Shown here: positions 26,966 through 36,251 of the stretch, piece after piece
Position numbering within the stretch: the first letter of the stretch is position 1
Layout: every line of letters begins with the position of its first letter
Assembly: GCF_010092505.1 (NCBI RefSeq)
Contig: NZ_CP048021.1
Location: 2,480,001 to 2,544,000, forward strand
Length of the DNA stretch: 64,000 nt
Direction of reading: 5' to 3'
DNA from: Virgibacillus sp. MSP4-1
GTDB taxonomy: Bacteria; Bacillota; Bacilli; Bacillales; Alkalibacillaceae
Notes under the pieces: generated by a model
The model's input: only the letters and a program-made list of their open reading frames with translations
Database searches by the model: none
What the model was told of the DNA's origin: nothing
Position numbers and translations under genes: made by a program

Positions 26966-27625
26966 TTACAGATCTTCTTCAAGACCTTTAGGTGTCATTT
27001 TCTTCTGGAACAATCCGAGCAGCATATCAACGACAATCGCCATAATCGAAATCGCAATCGCTCCAGCCATTACGATGGTAGAATTTGTTCTCGCTATTCC
27101 CTGATTGATTAATACACCAAGGCCACCAGCCCCAATAAATGCTGCGATGGCTCCAATCCCTATATTCATAATGACGGCCTGTCTTACCCCTGCCATAATA
27201 ACGGGAAGTGCATTGGGGATTTCCACTTTGCGTAATTTTTGTATGGTGTTCATTCCCATTCCCTTCGCAGCATCTTTAATATGTGGATCTACGTTTTTAA
27301 TGGCCACATAGGTGTTTCGGATAATCGGTAATTGGGAATATAAAATAAGCGCAATAACCGCTGGAACAAAGCCAATCCCCTGATCAATCAATGAAAGGAT
27401 CGGAATCATAATGCCAAATAAAGCAATACTAGGTATGGTCATCATGACATTCGCCATCTGCAAAACCGTTTCTGCTAAATAATCGTTGGTAGTTAAATAG
27501 ATACCCAACGGCACACCAATAGCAATGGCAATCACAACCGAAAGCCCCACTAATTGCATATGCTCCAGTGTATACGTCCAAATAAGAGTCTGATTGTTCA
27601 TCATGTAATCCCATAATTCCTGCAT
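26966..27625 (-). CDS. Compatible-solute ABC transporter permease (first)
   Basis: First gene of the operon, 219 residues with five or six membrane helices. The cytoplasmic coupling loop is IKDAAKGMGMNTIQKLRKVEIPNALP (about 125-150). Gene order is permease, ATPase, permease, binding protein. This is unlike opuB/opuC of Bacillus subtilis, where the ATPase comes first, and resembles the YehWXYZ set. A possible extended -10 (TGGTATGAT; hexamer 27672-27677 on the minus strand) lies about 50 bp upstream of the start. Confidence 0.9.
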   Translation of the reverse strand: MQELWDYMMNNQTLIWTYTLEHMQLVGLSVVIAIAIGVPLGIYLTTNDYLAETVLQMANVMMTIPSIALFGIMIPILSLIDQGIGFVPAVIALILYSQLPIIRNTYVAIKNVDPHIKDAAKGMGMNTIQKLRKVEIPNALPVIMAGVRQAVIMNIGIGAIAAFIGAGGLGVLINQGIARTNSTIVMAGAIAISIMAIVVDMLLGLFQKKMTPKGLEEDL

Positions 27626-27677
27626 GTCTCATTCACACCCCTTTTCACTCCACCTAACCAATTATGCAAAAATCATA

Positions 27678-28028
27678 CCAAAATATAATTAATAAATAAA
27701 TTCATACGATAGAAGCCTATGAATAAAGGAAAATAAAAATATAACTCTATCAAGTTTGTGAATGAAAACCCACAAGATATAATCCTATTTTGTAAAAATC
27801 ATAAACAGTTTGTTAAAAAATTTTTACGCGCGGGACTGTCCCCACATGCTTTAAAGCGCTAAAGCAAGAATTTTATGCATTCTGCCTCTTTGTTATTCTT
27901 CTGAAGCCATATTTCTAATAATCGTTAGAAAAAGTAACAATACATAAGCAATTTTAATAATCGTCCACGTGAACTCGATTCATCCTTCCAAAGCATAAAT
28001 AAACCACTCGAATCACATTTAAACTAAT
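27678..28028. other. AT-rich divergent intergenic region between the Opu-like operon and ectABC
   Basis: No gene seen. It holds short palindromes such as GGGACTGTCCC (about 27832-27843) and GCTTTAAAGCGCTAAAGC (about 27848-27866). These could be operator-like, but no known binding motif is recognised. Opu and ectABC are divergently transcribed from this region, so shared osmotic control is possible. Confidence 0.5.
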
Positions 28029-28057
28029 TTGAAGAAAATTTCTGTCATCTTTATGAT
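28029..28057 (+). promoter_or_regulatory. SigA-type promoter of ectABC
   Basis: TTGAAG (28029-28034), a 17-bp spacer and TATGAT (28052-28057), about 50 bp before ectA. It is a good SigA match with a slightly weak -35, as expected for an inducible promoter. Confidence 0.7.
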
Positions 28058-28112
28058 AATAAATGTATTGAAAATTACGTAAACGAAGGGAGCAGTTATT
28101 ATTAATAGTCAA

Positions 28113-28619
28113 ATGGTTCTTACGCCATCGAAGCAATCGGATTCCATTACGTTCGAAAAACCCGATGTGACAGATGGCTCTGCGATGTGGGAATTAGTAA
28201 ACGATTCCAGCCTCGATCAGAACTCACCTTATAAGTACATTATGATGTGTGAGTATTTTGCCGACACGTGTGTAGTCGCAAAAGAAAATGATGAGTTAGC
28301 AGGGTTTGTTACTGCATTTATCCCTCCAGAGAAGCCAGATGTTGTGTTTGTTTGGCAAATTGGGGTTGATTCTTCCCAGCAAGGAAAGGGAATTGCATCC
28401 AGATTGTTAAATGAATTAATTCAGCGTGAGGCGTGCGAGGATGTCCGCTACGTTGAAGCAACCGTAACGCCTTCAAACAGAGCATCACAATCTCTATTCC
28501 GAGGTTTGGCTCGCAAGCATAATACTGATTGCAAAGTCTCGGAATGCTTCACAGAAGATTTATTCCCAACGGATGATCACGAGGAAGAGCTGGCCTTCAA
28601 AATTGGCCCACTTAAGTAA
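28113..28619 (+). CDS. ectA: L-2,4-diaminobutyrate acetyltransferase
   Basis: GNAT-family enzyme making N-gamma-acetyl-diaminobutyrate, the second step of ectoine synthesis. 168 residues from the ATG, with the acetyl-CoA loop QIGVDSSQQGKGIASRLL (about 85-105) and the family stretch VEATVTPSNRASQSLFRGLAR. The ATG at 28113 is 20 nt behind the only Shine-Dalgarno (AAGGGAG, 28086-28092). In-frame ATT codons at 28098 and 28101 lie at 5-8 nt, so a non-canonical AUU start is possible. First gene of ectABC, 120 bp before ectB. Confidence 0.93.
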   Translation: MVLTPSKQSDSITFEKPDVTDGSAMWELVNDSSLDQNSPYKYIMMCEYFADTCVVAKENDELAGFVTAFIPPEKPDVVFVWQIGVDSSQQGKGIASRLLNELIQREACEDVRYVEATVTPSNRASQSLFRGLARKHNTDCKVSECFTEDLFPTDDHEEELAFKIGPLK

Positions 28620-28739
28620 GGAGCTTACTCCTCGGAAGTTAATAATGACTGAAAACGTGTATATTAATATATAGAGAAATACTGGAAAGTCATTTTTAAA
28701 AGACCGATTCATTAGGTAAAAAATGAAGGAGGAAAAAGT

Positions 28740-30017
28740 TTGAGTCATACTGATATGGAAGTTTTTGAAAAATACGAGTCCGTGGTACGCAGTTACTGCC
28801 GCAGCTTTCCTACTGTGTTCACAAAAGCCAAAGGACATAAAATCTGGGACGAACAGGGTCGTGAATACATCGACTTCTTCTCAGGTGCTGGTGCTCTGAA
28901 CTATGGCCATAATGACGACAAAATGAAGAAAAAGCTTATTGAGTATATCGAACAGGACGGCATCACTCACTCTTTGGATAAGGCTACGAACACTAAAGCA
29001 GAATTTATCCAAAAGTTTAATGACGTAATTTTAAAGCCAAGAAACTTGGAGTATAAGATGATGTTTCCGGGCCCTACAGGAACAAACAGCGTGGAGAGTG
29101 CACTTAAGCTCGCTCGTAAAGTAACGGGCCGAACCGATATCATAAGCTTTACCAACGGGTTTCACGGAATGACCATTGGCTCGCTTTCCGTAACAGGGAA
29201 TGCTGCCAAACGAAAAGGGGCAGGAGTTCCGTTACAGAATGCAGTAACGATGCCATACGATAATTATGTTTTAGATAATTATGATACATTAGATTACCTT
29301 GAGCGTTTCCTTGAAGATGGCGGAAGTGGTGTGGATATTCCTGCCGCTATGATCGTGGAAACCGTACAAGGTGAGGGTGGAATTAACGCAGCCCGTTTAG
29401 AATGGCTAAAGCGGATTGAAGCCATCTGTAAGCGCTGGGATATTCTGCTGATTGTGGATGATATTCAGGCAGGAGTCGGAAGAACCGGTACATTCTTCAG
29501 CTTTGAGCCTGCGGGTATTAAACCGGACATTGTCTGCCTGTCCAAATCTCTCAGCGGCTACGGGGTCCCATTTGCCATTACCTTGTTCCGCCCTGAGCTG
29601 GATGTGTGGAATCCAGGTGAACATAACGGAACCTTCAGAGGGAATAATCATGCGTTTGTGACCGCAGCCGCTGCCCTCGACTACTGGAAAGATGACAATT
29701 TTGAAAAAGAAATCCAGCGCAAAGGAAAAATGGTTGAGGAATTCCTTACTCAACTGAATGATAAGTTTCCTGAGCTAAAAGGAGAAGTACGCGGACGCGG
29801 ACTGATGGCTGGTATTGCCTGTGGCGTCGACGGCATTGCTTCCAAAGTGGCTGAAGAGGCATTCAAGCACGGTTTGATTATGGAAACGTCCGGTCCCGAG
29901 GATGAAGTCTTTAAACTATTCCCGGCTATGAATATTGATGATGATGCCCTCAAAAAAGGGTTTGACATCATAGAACAAAGTGTTAAAACACTCGTTAAAG
30001 AACCAATTATGAATTAA
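28740..30017 (+). CDS. ectB: L-2,4-diaminobutyrate:2-oxoglutarate transaminase
   Basis: PLP-dependent class III aminotransferase converting aspartate semialdehyde to 2,4-diaminobutyrate, the committed step to ectoine. 425 residues, the family length. The cofactor Lys is in [11 protein letters not shown]; preceding Asp in [10 protein letters not shown]; and the phosphate-binding [10 protein letters not shown] loop is near residue 110. TTG start 28740 with a strong GAAGGAGG 5-6 nt upstream. ectC follows after 20 bp. Confidence 0.96.
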   Translation: MSHTDMEVFEKYESVVRSYCRSFPTVFTKAKGHKIWDEQGREYIDFFSGAGALNYGHNDDKMKKKLIEYIEQDGITHSLDKATNTKAEFIQKFNDVILKPRNLEYKMMFPGPTGTNSVESALKLARKVTGRTDIISFTNGFHGMTIGSLSVTGNAAKRKGAGVPLQNAVTMPYDNYVLDNYDTLDYLERFLEDGGSGVDIPAAMIVETVQGEGGINAARLEWLKRIEAICKRWDILLIVDDIQAGVGRTGTFFSFEPAGIKPDIVCLSKSLSGYGVPFAITLFRPELDVWNPGEHNGTFRGNNHAFVTAAAALDYWKDDNFEKEIQRKGKMVEEFLTQLNDKFPELKGEVRGRGLMAGIACGVDGIASKVAEEAFKHGLIMETSGPEDEVFKLFPAMNIDDDALKKGFDIIEQSVKTLVKEPIMN

Positions 30018-30037
30018 AACCAGGGGAGGAAGTTAAC

Positions 30038-30427
30038 ATGAAAGTCGTAAAATTAGAAGATGTTCTAGGTACAGAAAATGATGTGGATGGAGGCACTTGG
30101 GTAAGTCGCCGCTTAATTAACAAAAAGGATAACATGGGGTATTCCGTTAATGATACGATTATCAAAGCGGGAACAGAAACCCATATCTGGTATCAAAATC
30201 ACCTGGAAGCCGTTTATTGCATTGAAGGTGAAGGGGAAGTTGTAACTTTGAAGGATAATAAAGTATGGCCCATTAAAGCCGGTACGCTTTATGCCCTTGA
30301 TGAGCATGATGAGCATTTGCTTCGTGCTTATGAAGGCGGCGATATGCGTATGGTTTGTGTGTTCAACCCACCATTAACCGGTAAAGAAGTCCATGATGAA
30401 AATGGCGTTTATCCGGTCATGGAGTAA
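30038..30427 (+). CDS. ectC: L-ectoine synthase
   Basis: Cupin-fold hydro-lyase that closes N-gamma-acetyl-diaminobutyrate into ectoine. 129 residues, the normal length. The cupin motif includes [20 protein letters not shown] (about 48-67), with the expected Glu, Tyr and His iron ligands among the conserved residues. GGGAGG precedes the ATG. No ectD hydroxylase gene follows; instead tandem terminators close the operon. Confidence 0.97.
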   Translation: MKVVKLEDVLGTENDVDGGTWVSRRLINKKDNMGYSVNDTIIKAGTETHIWYQNHLEAVYCIEGEGEVVTLKDNKVWPIKAGTLYALDEHDEHLLRAYEGGDMRMVCVFNPPLTGKEVHDENGVYPVME

Positions 30428-30461
30428 AACGTAAAGATCCCCACTTTGTTAAATTTTTAGC

Positions 30462-30523
30462 AAGAGGGTGGGTAACCCTCTTTTACCACCGTCCCTGCAT
30501 ATTTTGTAAACGGTGGTTTCTTT
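30462..30523 (+). terminator. Tandem terminators after ectC
   Basis: First hairpin: AAGAGGGT (30462-30469) with ACCCTCTT (30475-30482), followed by TTTT. Second: ACCACCGT (30485-30492) with ACGGTGGT (30510-30517), followed by TTCTTTAT. The rest of this gap to 30774 carries a pyrimidine-rich stretch and the promoter below. Confidence 0.85.
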
Positions 30524-30681
30524 ATGTTTAATGTTCTACATTCATTTCCGCTCCCCCCCACTCCTCTAAACAAAAACTTACCTGTATACACAAAACTCAA
30601 GATTCTTATTCCTTTTATTCCTTCTGTAATATCCTATCCTCTATTCTTCATTATTTATCCATATCAACTTTTGTCGGTTTT

Positions 30682-30690
30682 TGCTATAAT
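30682..30690 (+). promoter_or_regulatory. Extended -10 promoter of the chemoreceptor gene
   Basis: TGCTATAAT with consensus TATAAT at 30685-30690; no convincing -35. No SigD motif of the chemotaxis type was seen. Confidence 0.5.
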
Positions 30691-30774
30691 TTAGTATGTT
30701 TTTAAAAATATAGAAAGGGCTAAGTTTACTTTTTTCTGCAAATCAACATGAATGACAAGTAAGGAGGAAATAAC

Positions 30775-32472
30775 TTGAAATGGAGTAATATCAAAATAGG
30801 TGGGAAATATGCGATTATCTTCTCTGTAATGGCCGTAATATTCTGTTGTTCTATATTGTTTACGTATTTTTTGTTAAACAACACAAAGCAGACAATGGAT
30901 GAAACAATGACTACAAATCAAGTAGCTCTCGACTCTTCTGAATTAGTTTCATACTTCAATGAAAAATACATTCAAATCCCTGATTATTTTGTTGCCGAGG
31001 AAGAGGCCAAATTAGAAGAGTACTTAACTGCTAGTAAACAGTTTGCAGCAACAGCAAAGTCGTTAAAAGAAAAACTGAAAAATGAAGAACAACTAGATTT
31101 GTTCAACCAAATCATCGAAAATAACAATGAGTTAGATGAATACTTTTTCAGCACCGCTGTCCCTCAAGTTAAACAAATGGACACAGATCAATATCAGGAA
31201 TTACAAGCATCAACAAACAAACTAAAAGAGGATACAAAAAAGCTGGGAGAACAATTAAAAAGTGCTGCAACCAAATCCAATCAAACATCATTAAACAATA
31301 CAAAATCTACAATTAGCAATACGATGTGGACCTTATTAATAACAGGACTTCTCTCTATTGTACTATCCTTCATCGTACTTACTCTTGTAAGCCGAAAAAT
31401 AAGCAAAAATCTAAATCAAGTTGTAAATACAAGTAATCAAATAGCCTCTGGAGATCTGCAAATTAAAGAATTACATAGTAAGGGCAATGATGAAATTGGT
31501 CAGCTCTCTCAATCTATTAATTATATGGGAAATAGTTTAAGAGATATGATTAATGAAATTACAGATTTATCGAATGAAGTTGATCAACAAAGCAGTATTG
31601 TTTCTAATTCAACAGATGAAGTAAAAACAAGCAGTCATCAAATTGCCTCCACAATAGAAGAACTAGCCTCTGGGACAAGTAACCAGGCAAGTGAAGCAAC
31701 GACGATTTCAGAAAGCACTAACACCTTTAGCAACAAATTACAAAATGCTGCAAAAAACAGTGAAGCGTTAGTTGATTTTTCCAATAGCGTCGAACATGTT
31801 TCAGATGAAGGAAACAAACAAATGGTTCAATCACTTAAACAGATGAACTTAATTAATGACGTGATGAAAACCTCAGTTTCAAACGTAGAGAACTTAGAAA
31901 ATAAAACGAATTCAATTACAGAAATCATCTCTGTCATTAAATCAATTGCAGATCAAACGAATTTACTTGCCTTAAACGCCTCTATTGAAGCGGCCAGAGC
32001 TGGTGAGGCAGGTAAAGGTTTCGCAGTAGTTGCCGAGGAAGTTAGAAAACTTGCAGAGGAAGTTTCTGACTCTATCGAAAATATTACTGAAATTGTCATC
32101 AGCATTAAGGAAGACACATCTTCAATGTCTAACAGTTTGAAGAATGGGTATGAAGAAGTATCTAAGGGTACTGAACAAATCCAATTTACGAGTGAGTACT
32201 TTACCAGTATAAAAAACAAAGTGGAAGATATGAGTGAGAGAATTGACCAGATTGCAAATACCTTTGATGACCTGGAACAGTCCAGTCAGAATATTAATCA
32301 ATCTGTTGAACATATTGCTTCTATTTCAGAAGAATCTGCTGCAGGTACAGAAGAGATCACAGCATCCATACAAGAACAGAGCAATGCCATGGATAATATC
32401 TCAAACAGTACTCAGACTTTAACAAAAATGGTCAATAACATGAACCAATTATTGAAGAAATTCCAAGTATAA
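30775..32472 (+). CDS. Transmembrane methyl-accepting chemotaxis protein
   Basis: Membrane chemoreceptor feeding the CheA/CheY pathway. 565 residues: TM1 (about 12-35), a short extracellular helical sensor (about 36-180, resembling a four-helix bundle), TM2 (about 182-205), HAMP (about 206-260) and a cytoplasmic coiled coil. The conserved tip [20 protein letters not shown] is near 393-412. TTG start behind AAGGAGG. The downstream gene, a sugar-binding-like lipoprotein, follows after 31 bp with no terminator between, so the receptor may sense a ligand through that protein. The pair is AT-richer than its neighbours. Confidence 0.93.
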   Translation: MKWSNIKIGGKYAIIFSVMAVIFCCSILFTYFLLNNTKQTMDETMTTNQVALDSSELVSYFNEKYIQIPDYFVAEEEAKLEEYLTASKQFAATAKSLKEKLKNEEQLDLFNQIIENNNELDEYFFSTAVPQVKQMDTDQYQELQASTNKLKEDTKKLGEQLKSAATKSNQTSLNNTKSTISNTMWTLLITGLLSIVLSFIVLTLVSRKISKNLNQVVNTSNQIASGDLQIKELHSKGNDEIGQLSQSINYMGNSLRDMINEITDLSNEVDQQSSIVSNSTDEVKTSSHQIASTIEELASGTSNQASEATTISESTNTFSNKLQNAAKNSEALVDFSNSVEHVSDEGNKQMVQSLKQMNLINDVMKTSVSNVENLENKTNSITEIISVIKSIADQTNLLALNASIEAARAGEAGKGFAVVAEEVRKLAEEVSDSIENITEIVISIKEDTSSMSNSLKNGYEEVSKGTEQIQFTSEYFTSIKNKVEDMSERIDQIANTFDDLEQSSQNINQSVEHIASISEESAAGTEEITASIQEQSNAMDNISNSTQTLTKMVNNMNQLLKKFQV

Positions 32473-32503
32473 TACATTTTTAAAATAAAGAGGGGAGACA
32501 CCA

Positions 32504-33577
32504 ATGAAGCACCTTAATAACGGCGTAAAATTAATACTCATTTTCACCCTTGCTGCAATGGTCATGATTGGCTGTTCCGATCAATCTTCAAGTAAACAAT
32601 CGGACGATAATTCTGACAATATCAAATTAACAACTGATACCGAAAAACCATATGTAGGCTTTCTCTTAGATACATTACAAGACGAACGTTGGTATAAAGA
32701 TAAACAGATTTTTGAAGAACAAGTAACTGAGTTAGGAGGAAATGTTAAAACATTAGCTGCTAATGGTAATGATCAAATTCAAATTACACAAGCCGAATTA
32801 TTAATTGAAGAGGGTGTAGATGTATTAGTAGTAGTTCCAAAAAATGCAGATACATCAGCCACTATAGTTGAAATGGCACACGATGCGGGAGTTAAAGTAA
32901 TATCGTATGACCGGCTTATTAAAAATGCTGACCTCGATTATTACATATCATTTGATAATGAAAAAGTAGGCGAGTTACAAGCTAGTCAGGTGATAAAGCA
33001 TACAGATGAAGGAAACTTTGCTTATATTGGCGGGGCAGAAACGGATAATAATGCTAAACTTCTAAGGCAAGGAGCCATGAGTGTTCTTCAGCCGTTAATG
33101 GATGAAGGGAAAGTGAATCTGATTTACGATAACTATACAAAAAACTGGGATCCAACAATTGCTGAGTCAAAAATGCAGAAAGTTCTAGAACAAAATAACA
33201 GTAATGTAGATGCCGTTGTTGCAGCAAATGACGGAACAGCTGGTGGTGCTATAAATGCATTATCAAATCATGGTTTAGCAGGCGATATACCTGTCTCTGG
33301 ACAAGATGCTGAACTGAGTGCACTTCAGCGTATTGTTGCCGGAACACAAACGGTAACTATTTACAAACCTATCCAATTATTAGCCAAAAATGCTGCAGAG
33401 ATGGCAATCCAGGTAGCCAATAATGAATCTATTAAAACAGAAAACACCATTAATAACGGGGCTAAAGATGTGCCAACTTCTCTTCTGGAGCCCATAGCAG
33501 TTACAGAAGATAATATTGACGAAACAATCATAGCTGATGGTTATTACACTACCGAGGAAATATACGGTCAAAAATAA
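32504..33577 (+). CDS. Orphan periplasmic-binding-protein-type lipoprotein (XylF/ribose family)
   Basis: Class I sugar-binding lipoprotein of 357 residues. It has a signal peptide with VMIGC lipobox (Cys about 24), an acidic/Ser-rich linker, then a type 1 binding fold: KPYVGFLLDTLQDERWYKDK, QAELLIEEGVDVLVVVPKNAD, VVAANDGTAGGAINAL and ending VTEDNIDETIIADGYYT. It is closest by eye to xylose-binding XylF. No ABC ATPase or permease gene lies near; instead it shares an operon with a chemoreceptor. It may be a chemotaxis co-sensor. GAGGGGAG precedes the ATG. Confidence 0.88.
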   Translation: MKHLNNGVKLILIFTLAAMVMIGCSDQSSSKQSDDNSDNIKLTTDTEKPYVGFLLDTLQDERWYKDKQIFEEQVTELGGNVKTLAANGNDQIQITQAELLIEEGVDVLVVVPKNADTSATIVEMAHDAGVKVISYDRLIKNADLDYYISFDNEKVGELQASQVIKHTDEGNFAYIGGAETDNNAKLLRQGAMSVLQPLMDEGKVNLIYDNYTKNWDPTIAESKMQKVLEQNNSNVDAVVAANDGTAGGAINALSNHGLAGDIPVSGQDAELSALQRIVAGTQTVTIYKPIQLLAKNAAEMAIQVANNESIKTENTINNGAKDVPTSLLEPIAVTEDNIDETIIADGYYTTEEIYGQK

Positions 33578-33590
33578 AGTAAAGATAACA

Positions 33591-33634
33591 AAAACAAAAC
33601 ACGACTAATGAAAGTCGTGTTTTGTTTTTTTATG
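33591..33634. terminator. Strong terminator after the chemoreceptor/binding-protein operon
   Basis: A 16-bp perfect stem (33591-33606 with 33613-33628) with a 6-nt loop, ending in a run of T. A-rich on the left arm, so it may also serve the convergent ABC permease gene. Confidence 0.92.
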
Positions 33635-33659
33635 AGCTAAAATTTTTACATGAAAAGGT

Positions 33660-35273
33660 TTATCTAACTATCTTCCTCCAAGCGAATAAATTGGCCAGCA
33701 TGAGAATCACGATATACCCGAGCACTCCATAGGCCAGGTTCAATACGAATAAGTGGATGAGCCAAAAGCCACCAAGAAGAAAGATAAAAGGCAGTGTCGT
33801 CCAGCCTTCGCTTTGCTGAGCAACTTCAAAGGATTCTGAAAAAGGCAATGTCCCTCTGATCATCATAAAACATAAAGCCACATATAAACACGTGCTTAGA
33901 AAAATAGCAAGTAAGTCTTCCAAAATACTTCTGCCATAGATCCAGAGAAAGACAGCACCAACGAATAGAAAAATAGGTACATAAAGTTTAACGATGAATG
34001 CTTTTAGTGTCCCTTTATATAAATCTTTATAATCCTCGACAGGCATTGTTCGATATATCCAGGCCCCTTTATACGTACCGGAATATTTCAGCATAATGAC
34101 AGCTGTAGGAATCATAATGGAGCCAAAATAAAGGGAAAGATAAAAATTACCGGAAGCGACCTCTTCTAAACTTTTATTCTGAAATTCGTTAAATAAAAAG
34201 ATAAACGGAAAGACCAGAGATAATCCTAATGAAGGATAAACCTTCAGCCGAAATTCCCGCTCCTTACTTAGCATCAGGCTTGCAAAACGAAAAAAAGTTC
34301 TTTCCTGCTTCGTATAACAGATGAATGTCAGGAGTGTGCTGTACCTCCATTTCCTTTTTCGCTGCTTTTGGCCACCGTGATCGGACAGCTTTTGCAGATG
34401 GTTCTCAAATACGGGCATCAGCTTAACATATATGATAAGCGCAATAAAAGGTATAACAAAGGCCAATGCTGAATAAATGAAGAGTAGTGGACCACCAGCA
34501 GAACCAAGCCAGACTTCAAAGGGAGCTGCAAACCAAATTGGCGGGAAAAAAATATGCCACCAATCAGGTGAAAAGCTGACTTCCAAATCAACAAACTCAA
34601 AGGCCCGGATTAAAATCTGATAGCCAACAATTAGGGAGATGCTAAGACCTATTTGTACGTAATTAATAATATCCTTTAATTTCTCCCCATCAAAAAACCT
34701 CAAAACGAAAAAATACAGAAAGCTCGTCATCACAACAACAAATATATCGACCAACACAACGGCTAACAATAACAGAAAAGCAAATAGGATTCCTTTCGTG
34801 AATAGACTTACGATCAGCGGAATACCAACCATTGCAAACGTCATAAAAAACAAATAAATAATAATATGCAGCGCTTTGGCTGTACTGATTGTCTTACGAT
34901 TAACAGGTCTGGTAGACAAAATTGTACGATCCCGCACATCCAGCAATACGGTGGAGAAGTCCGATATCATCGACGTCATGACAATGAACATCATCAGCCC
35001 AAACAGCAAACTCATCTGAAATAGATATTGATGGCCCATTACAATAAAAGGAATAAGAAAAAGACCATAAAAAGCATATAGTCCTAATGACTTTAAAAAA
35101 TGGTTTTGATCTTTCTTCTTAGCATTTGATTGATCGAATATCGTCGGTACCCTTCTTTGGTCCATCGTGAGCTTAACCTGAAGTATACTTCTTAATAAAG
35201 GATATTGAACCCCCATTTTTTCAAACACCCATTTGAAACAGTCCAGAAATTTTAGTGTAGAAAATTCCTTCAT
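33660..35273 (-). CDS. ABC transporter permease, unknown substrate
   Basis: Integral membrane partner of the ATPase just upstream. About 537 residues with roughly ten to twelve hydrophobic segments in two groups, separated by a basic cytoplasmic region near the middle (KLSDHGGQKQRKRKWR). No specific family is recognised; size and arrangement suggest an ABC-2-like exporter. The frame begins with GTG 35282, but ATG 35273 lies 10 nt behind AGGAGA and is preferred. It starts 5 bp after the ATPase stop. Confidence 0.82.
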   Translation of the reverse strand: MKEFSTLKFLDCFKWVFEKMGVQYPLLRSILQVKLTMDQRRVPTIFDQSNAKKKDQNHFLKSLGLYAFYGLFLIPFIVMGHQYLFQMSLLFGLMMFIVMTSMISDFSTVLLDVRDRTILSTRPVNRKTISTAKALHIIIYLFFMTFAMVGIPLIVSLFTKGILFAFLLLLAVVLVDIFVVVMTSFLYFFVLRFFDGEKLKDIINYVQIGLSISLIVGYQILIRAFEFVDLEVSFSPDWWHIFFPPIWFAAPFEVWLGSAGGPLLFIYSALAFVIPFIALIIYVKLMPVFENHLQKLSDHGGQKQRKRKWRYSTLLTFICYTKQERTFFRFASLMLSKEREFRLKVYPSLGLSLVFPFIFLFNEFQNKSLEEVASGNFYLSLYFGSIMIPTAVIMLKYSGTYKGAWIYRTMPVEDYKDLYKGTLKAFIVKLYVPIFLFVGAVFLWIYGRSILEDLLAIFLSTCLYVALCFMMIRGTLPFSESFEVAQQSEGWTTLPFIFLLGGFWLIHLFVLNLAYGVLGYIVILMLANLFAWRKIVR

Positions 35274-35278
35274 CCTTA

Positions 35279-36091
35279 TCACTTCTCCTGAACTATGGAA
35301 ACAAATTGTTCAGCCATGTCCTTATGCTCATCAAACCCGGTCAACTGGTTGAAAATCTCTTCCAATGTTCCCTCTTGGTTTTTTTGTTTTAATTCTTCAA
35401 AGCTTCCATCTGCTACAATCCGACCTTCATTTAAAAGAATAATACGATTGCTGATTTTCTCTACCACATCCATAATATGAGAGGAGTAAAAAATCGTTTT
35501 TCCCTGCGCAGCAAGCTGTGCTAAAACCTCCTTAAAGACCATGACACTATTGGCATCTAACCCGCCTATCGGTTCATCCAGAAATAATAGATCCGGATTA
35601 TGCAGGAGACTCGAAATAATCAACGTCTTTTGCTTCATCCCTTTGGAAAAGGATGATATTCGACTATGATAAACGTCTTCCAGCCCAAATAAACTCATAA
35701 GCTTTTGAGCTTTCTGATCCACACTATCAGAATCCACTCCATACAGTTCTCCAACAAAAGTGAGATATTCATGTGCAGTTAAATTATCATAGAGATCGGC
35801 AACTTCAGGCACATACCCTATCCTGCGCTTATATTCCACCGGATCATTTGCGATATCACTGCCAAAAATCTCAACCTGACCTGAATAATTCTGTTCAAGC
35901 CCGAGCATAATTTTTACGGTTGTACTTTTTCCCGCCCCATTAGGTCCTATATATCCAATAATCTGTCCTTTATAAACGGTTAAATCAATTCCATTTAAAA
36001 CCTGATTTACACCATAGGATTTTTCCAGATTTGTTATCGATAGAATGGGTTGATTTGTTGAGAGAATAATAGCCACCTTCTTTTTCCACAT
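35279..36091 (-). CDS. ABC transporter ATP-binding protein (exporter type)
   Basis: Soluble ATPase pairing with the permease at 33660. Walker A GPNGAGKST, signature FSKGMKQK, Walker B LLFLDEPIGGLD. About 270 residues from the upstream-most ATG at 36091, which lacks a Shine-Dalgarno; GAAGGTGG lies a few codons inside the frame, so a shorter protein starting at a non-ATG codon before TNQPILSITNLEKSYG is possible. Short ATPases of this sort with a large two-bundle permease are common in bacilli. Confidence 0.9.
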   Translation of the reverse strand: MWKKKVAIILSTNQPILSITNLEKSYGVNQVLNGIDLTVYKGQIIGYIGPNGAGKSTTVKIMLGLEQNYSGQVEIFGSDIANDPVEYKRRIGYVPEVADLYDNLTAHEYLTFVGELYGVDSDSVDQKAQKLMSLFGLEDVYHSRISSFSKGMKQKTLIISSLLHNPDLLFLDEPIGGLDANSVMVFKEVLAQLAAQGKTIFYSSHIMDVVEKISNRIILLNEGRIVADGSFEELKQKNQEGTLEEIFNQLTGFDEHKDMAEQFVSIVQEK

Positions 36092-36139
36092 TTTAGTTGA
36101 TTCTATCGTAACACAGAATTCTGATAGTTCTCATTATTT

Positions 36140-36189
36140 ATTTGTTTTTTCATATAAATAAGAGCACCCAGACTAAAAACCGAGTGCTC
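36140..36189 (-). terminator. Terminator of the NatAB-like ABC exporter operon
   Basis: On the minus strand GAGCAC (36184-36189) pairs with GTGCTC (36162-36167), with imperfect inner pairs extending the stem, followed by a T-rich tract. Confidence 0.65.
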
Positions 36190-36251
36190 CCTAATCTAAG
36201 CCATACTGATTTCCAATGGTCCTTAGTTCGAACAATGTTACCAGCGTTCGG

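Noticed and set aside
32504-33577. Reading the XylF-like protein as part of an ABC importer
   Set aside because: There is no ATPase or permease gene within several kb on the same strand; the ABC genes at 33.6-38.5 kb are exporter-like, on the opposite strand and separated by a strong terminator.
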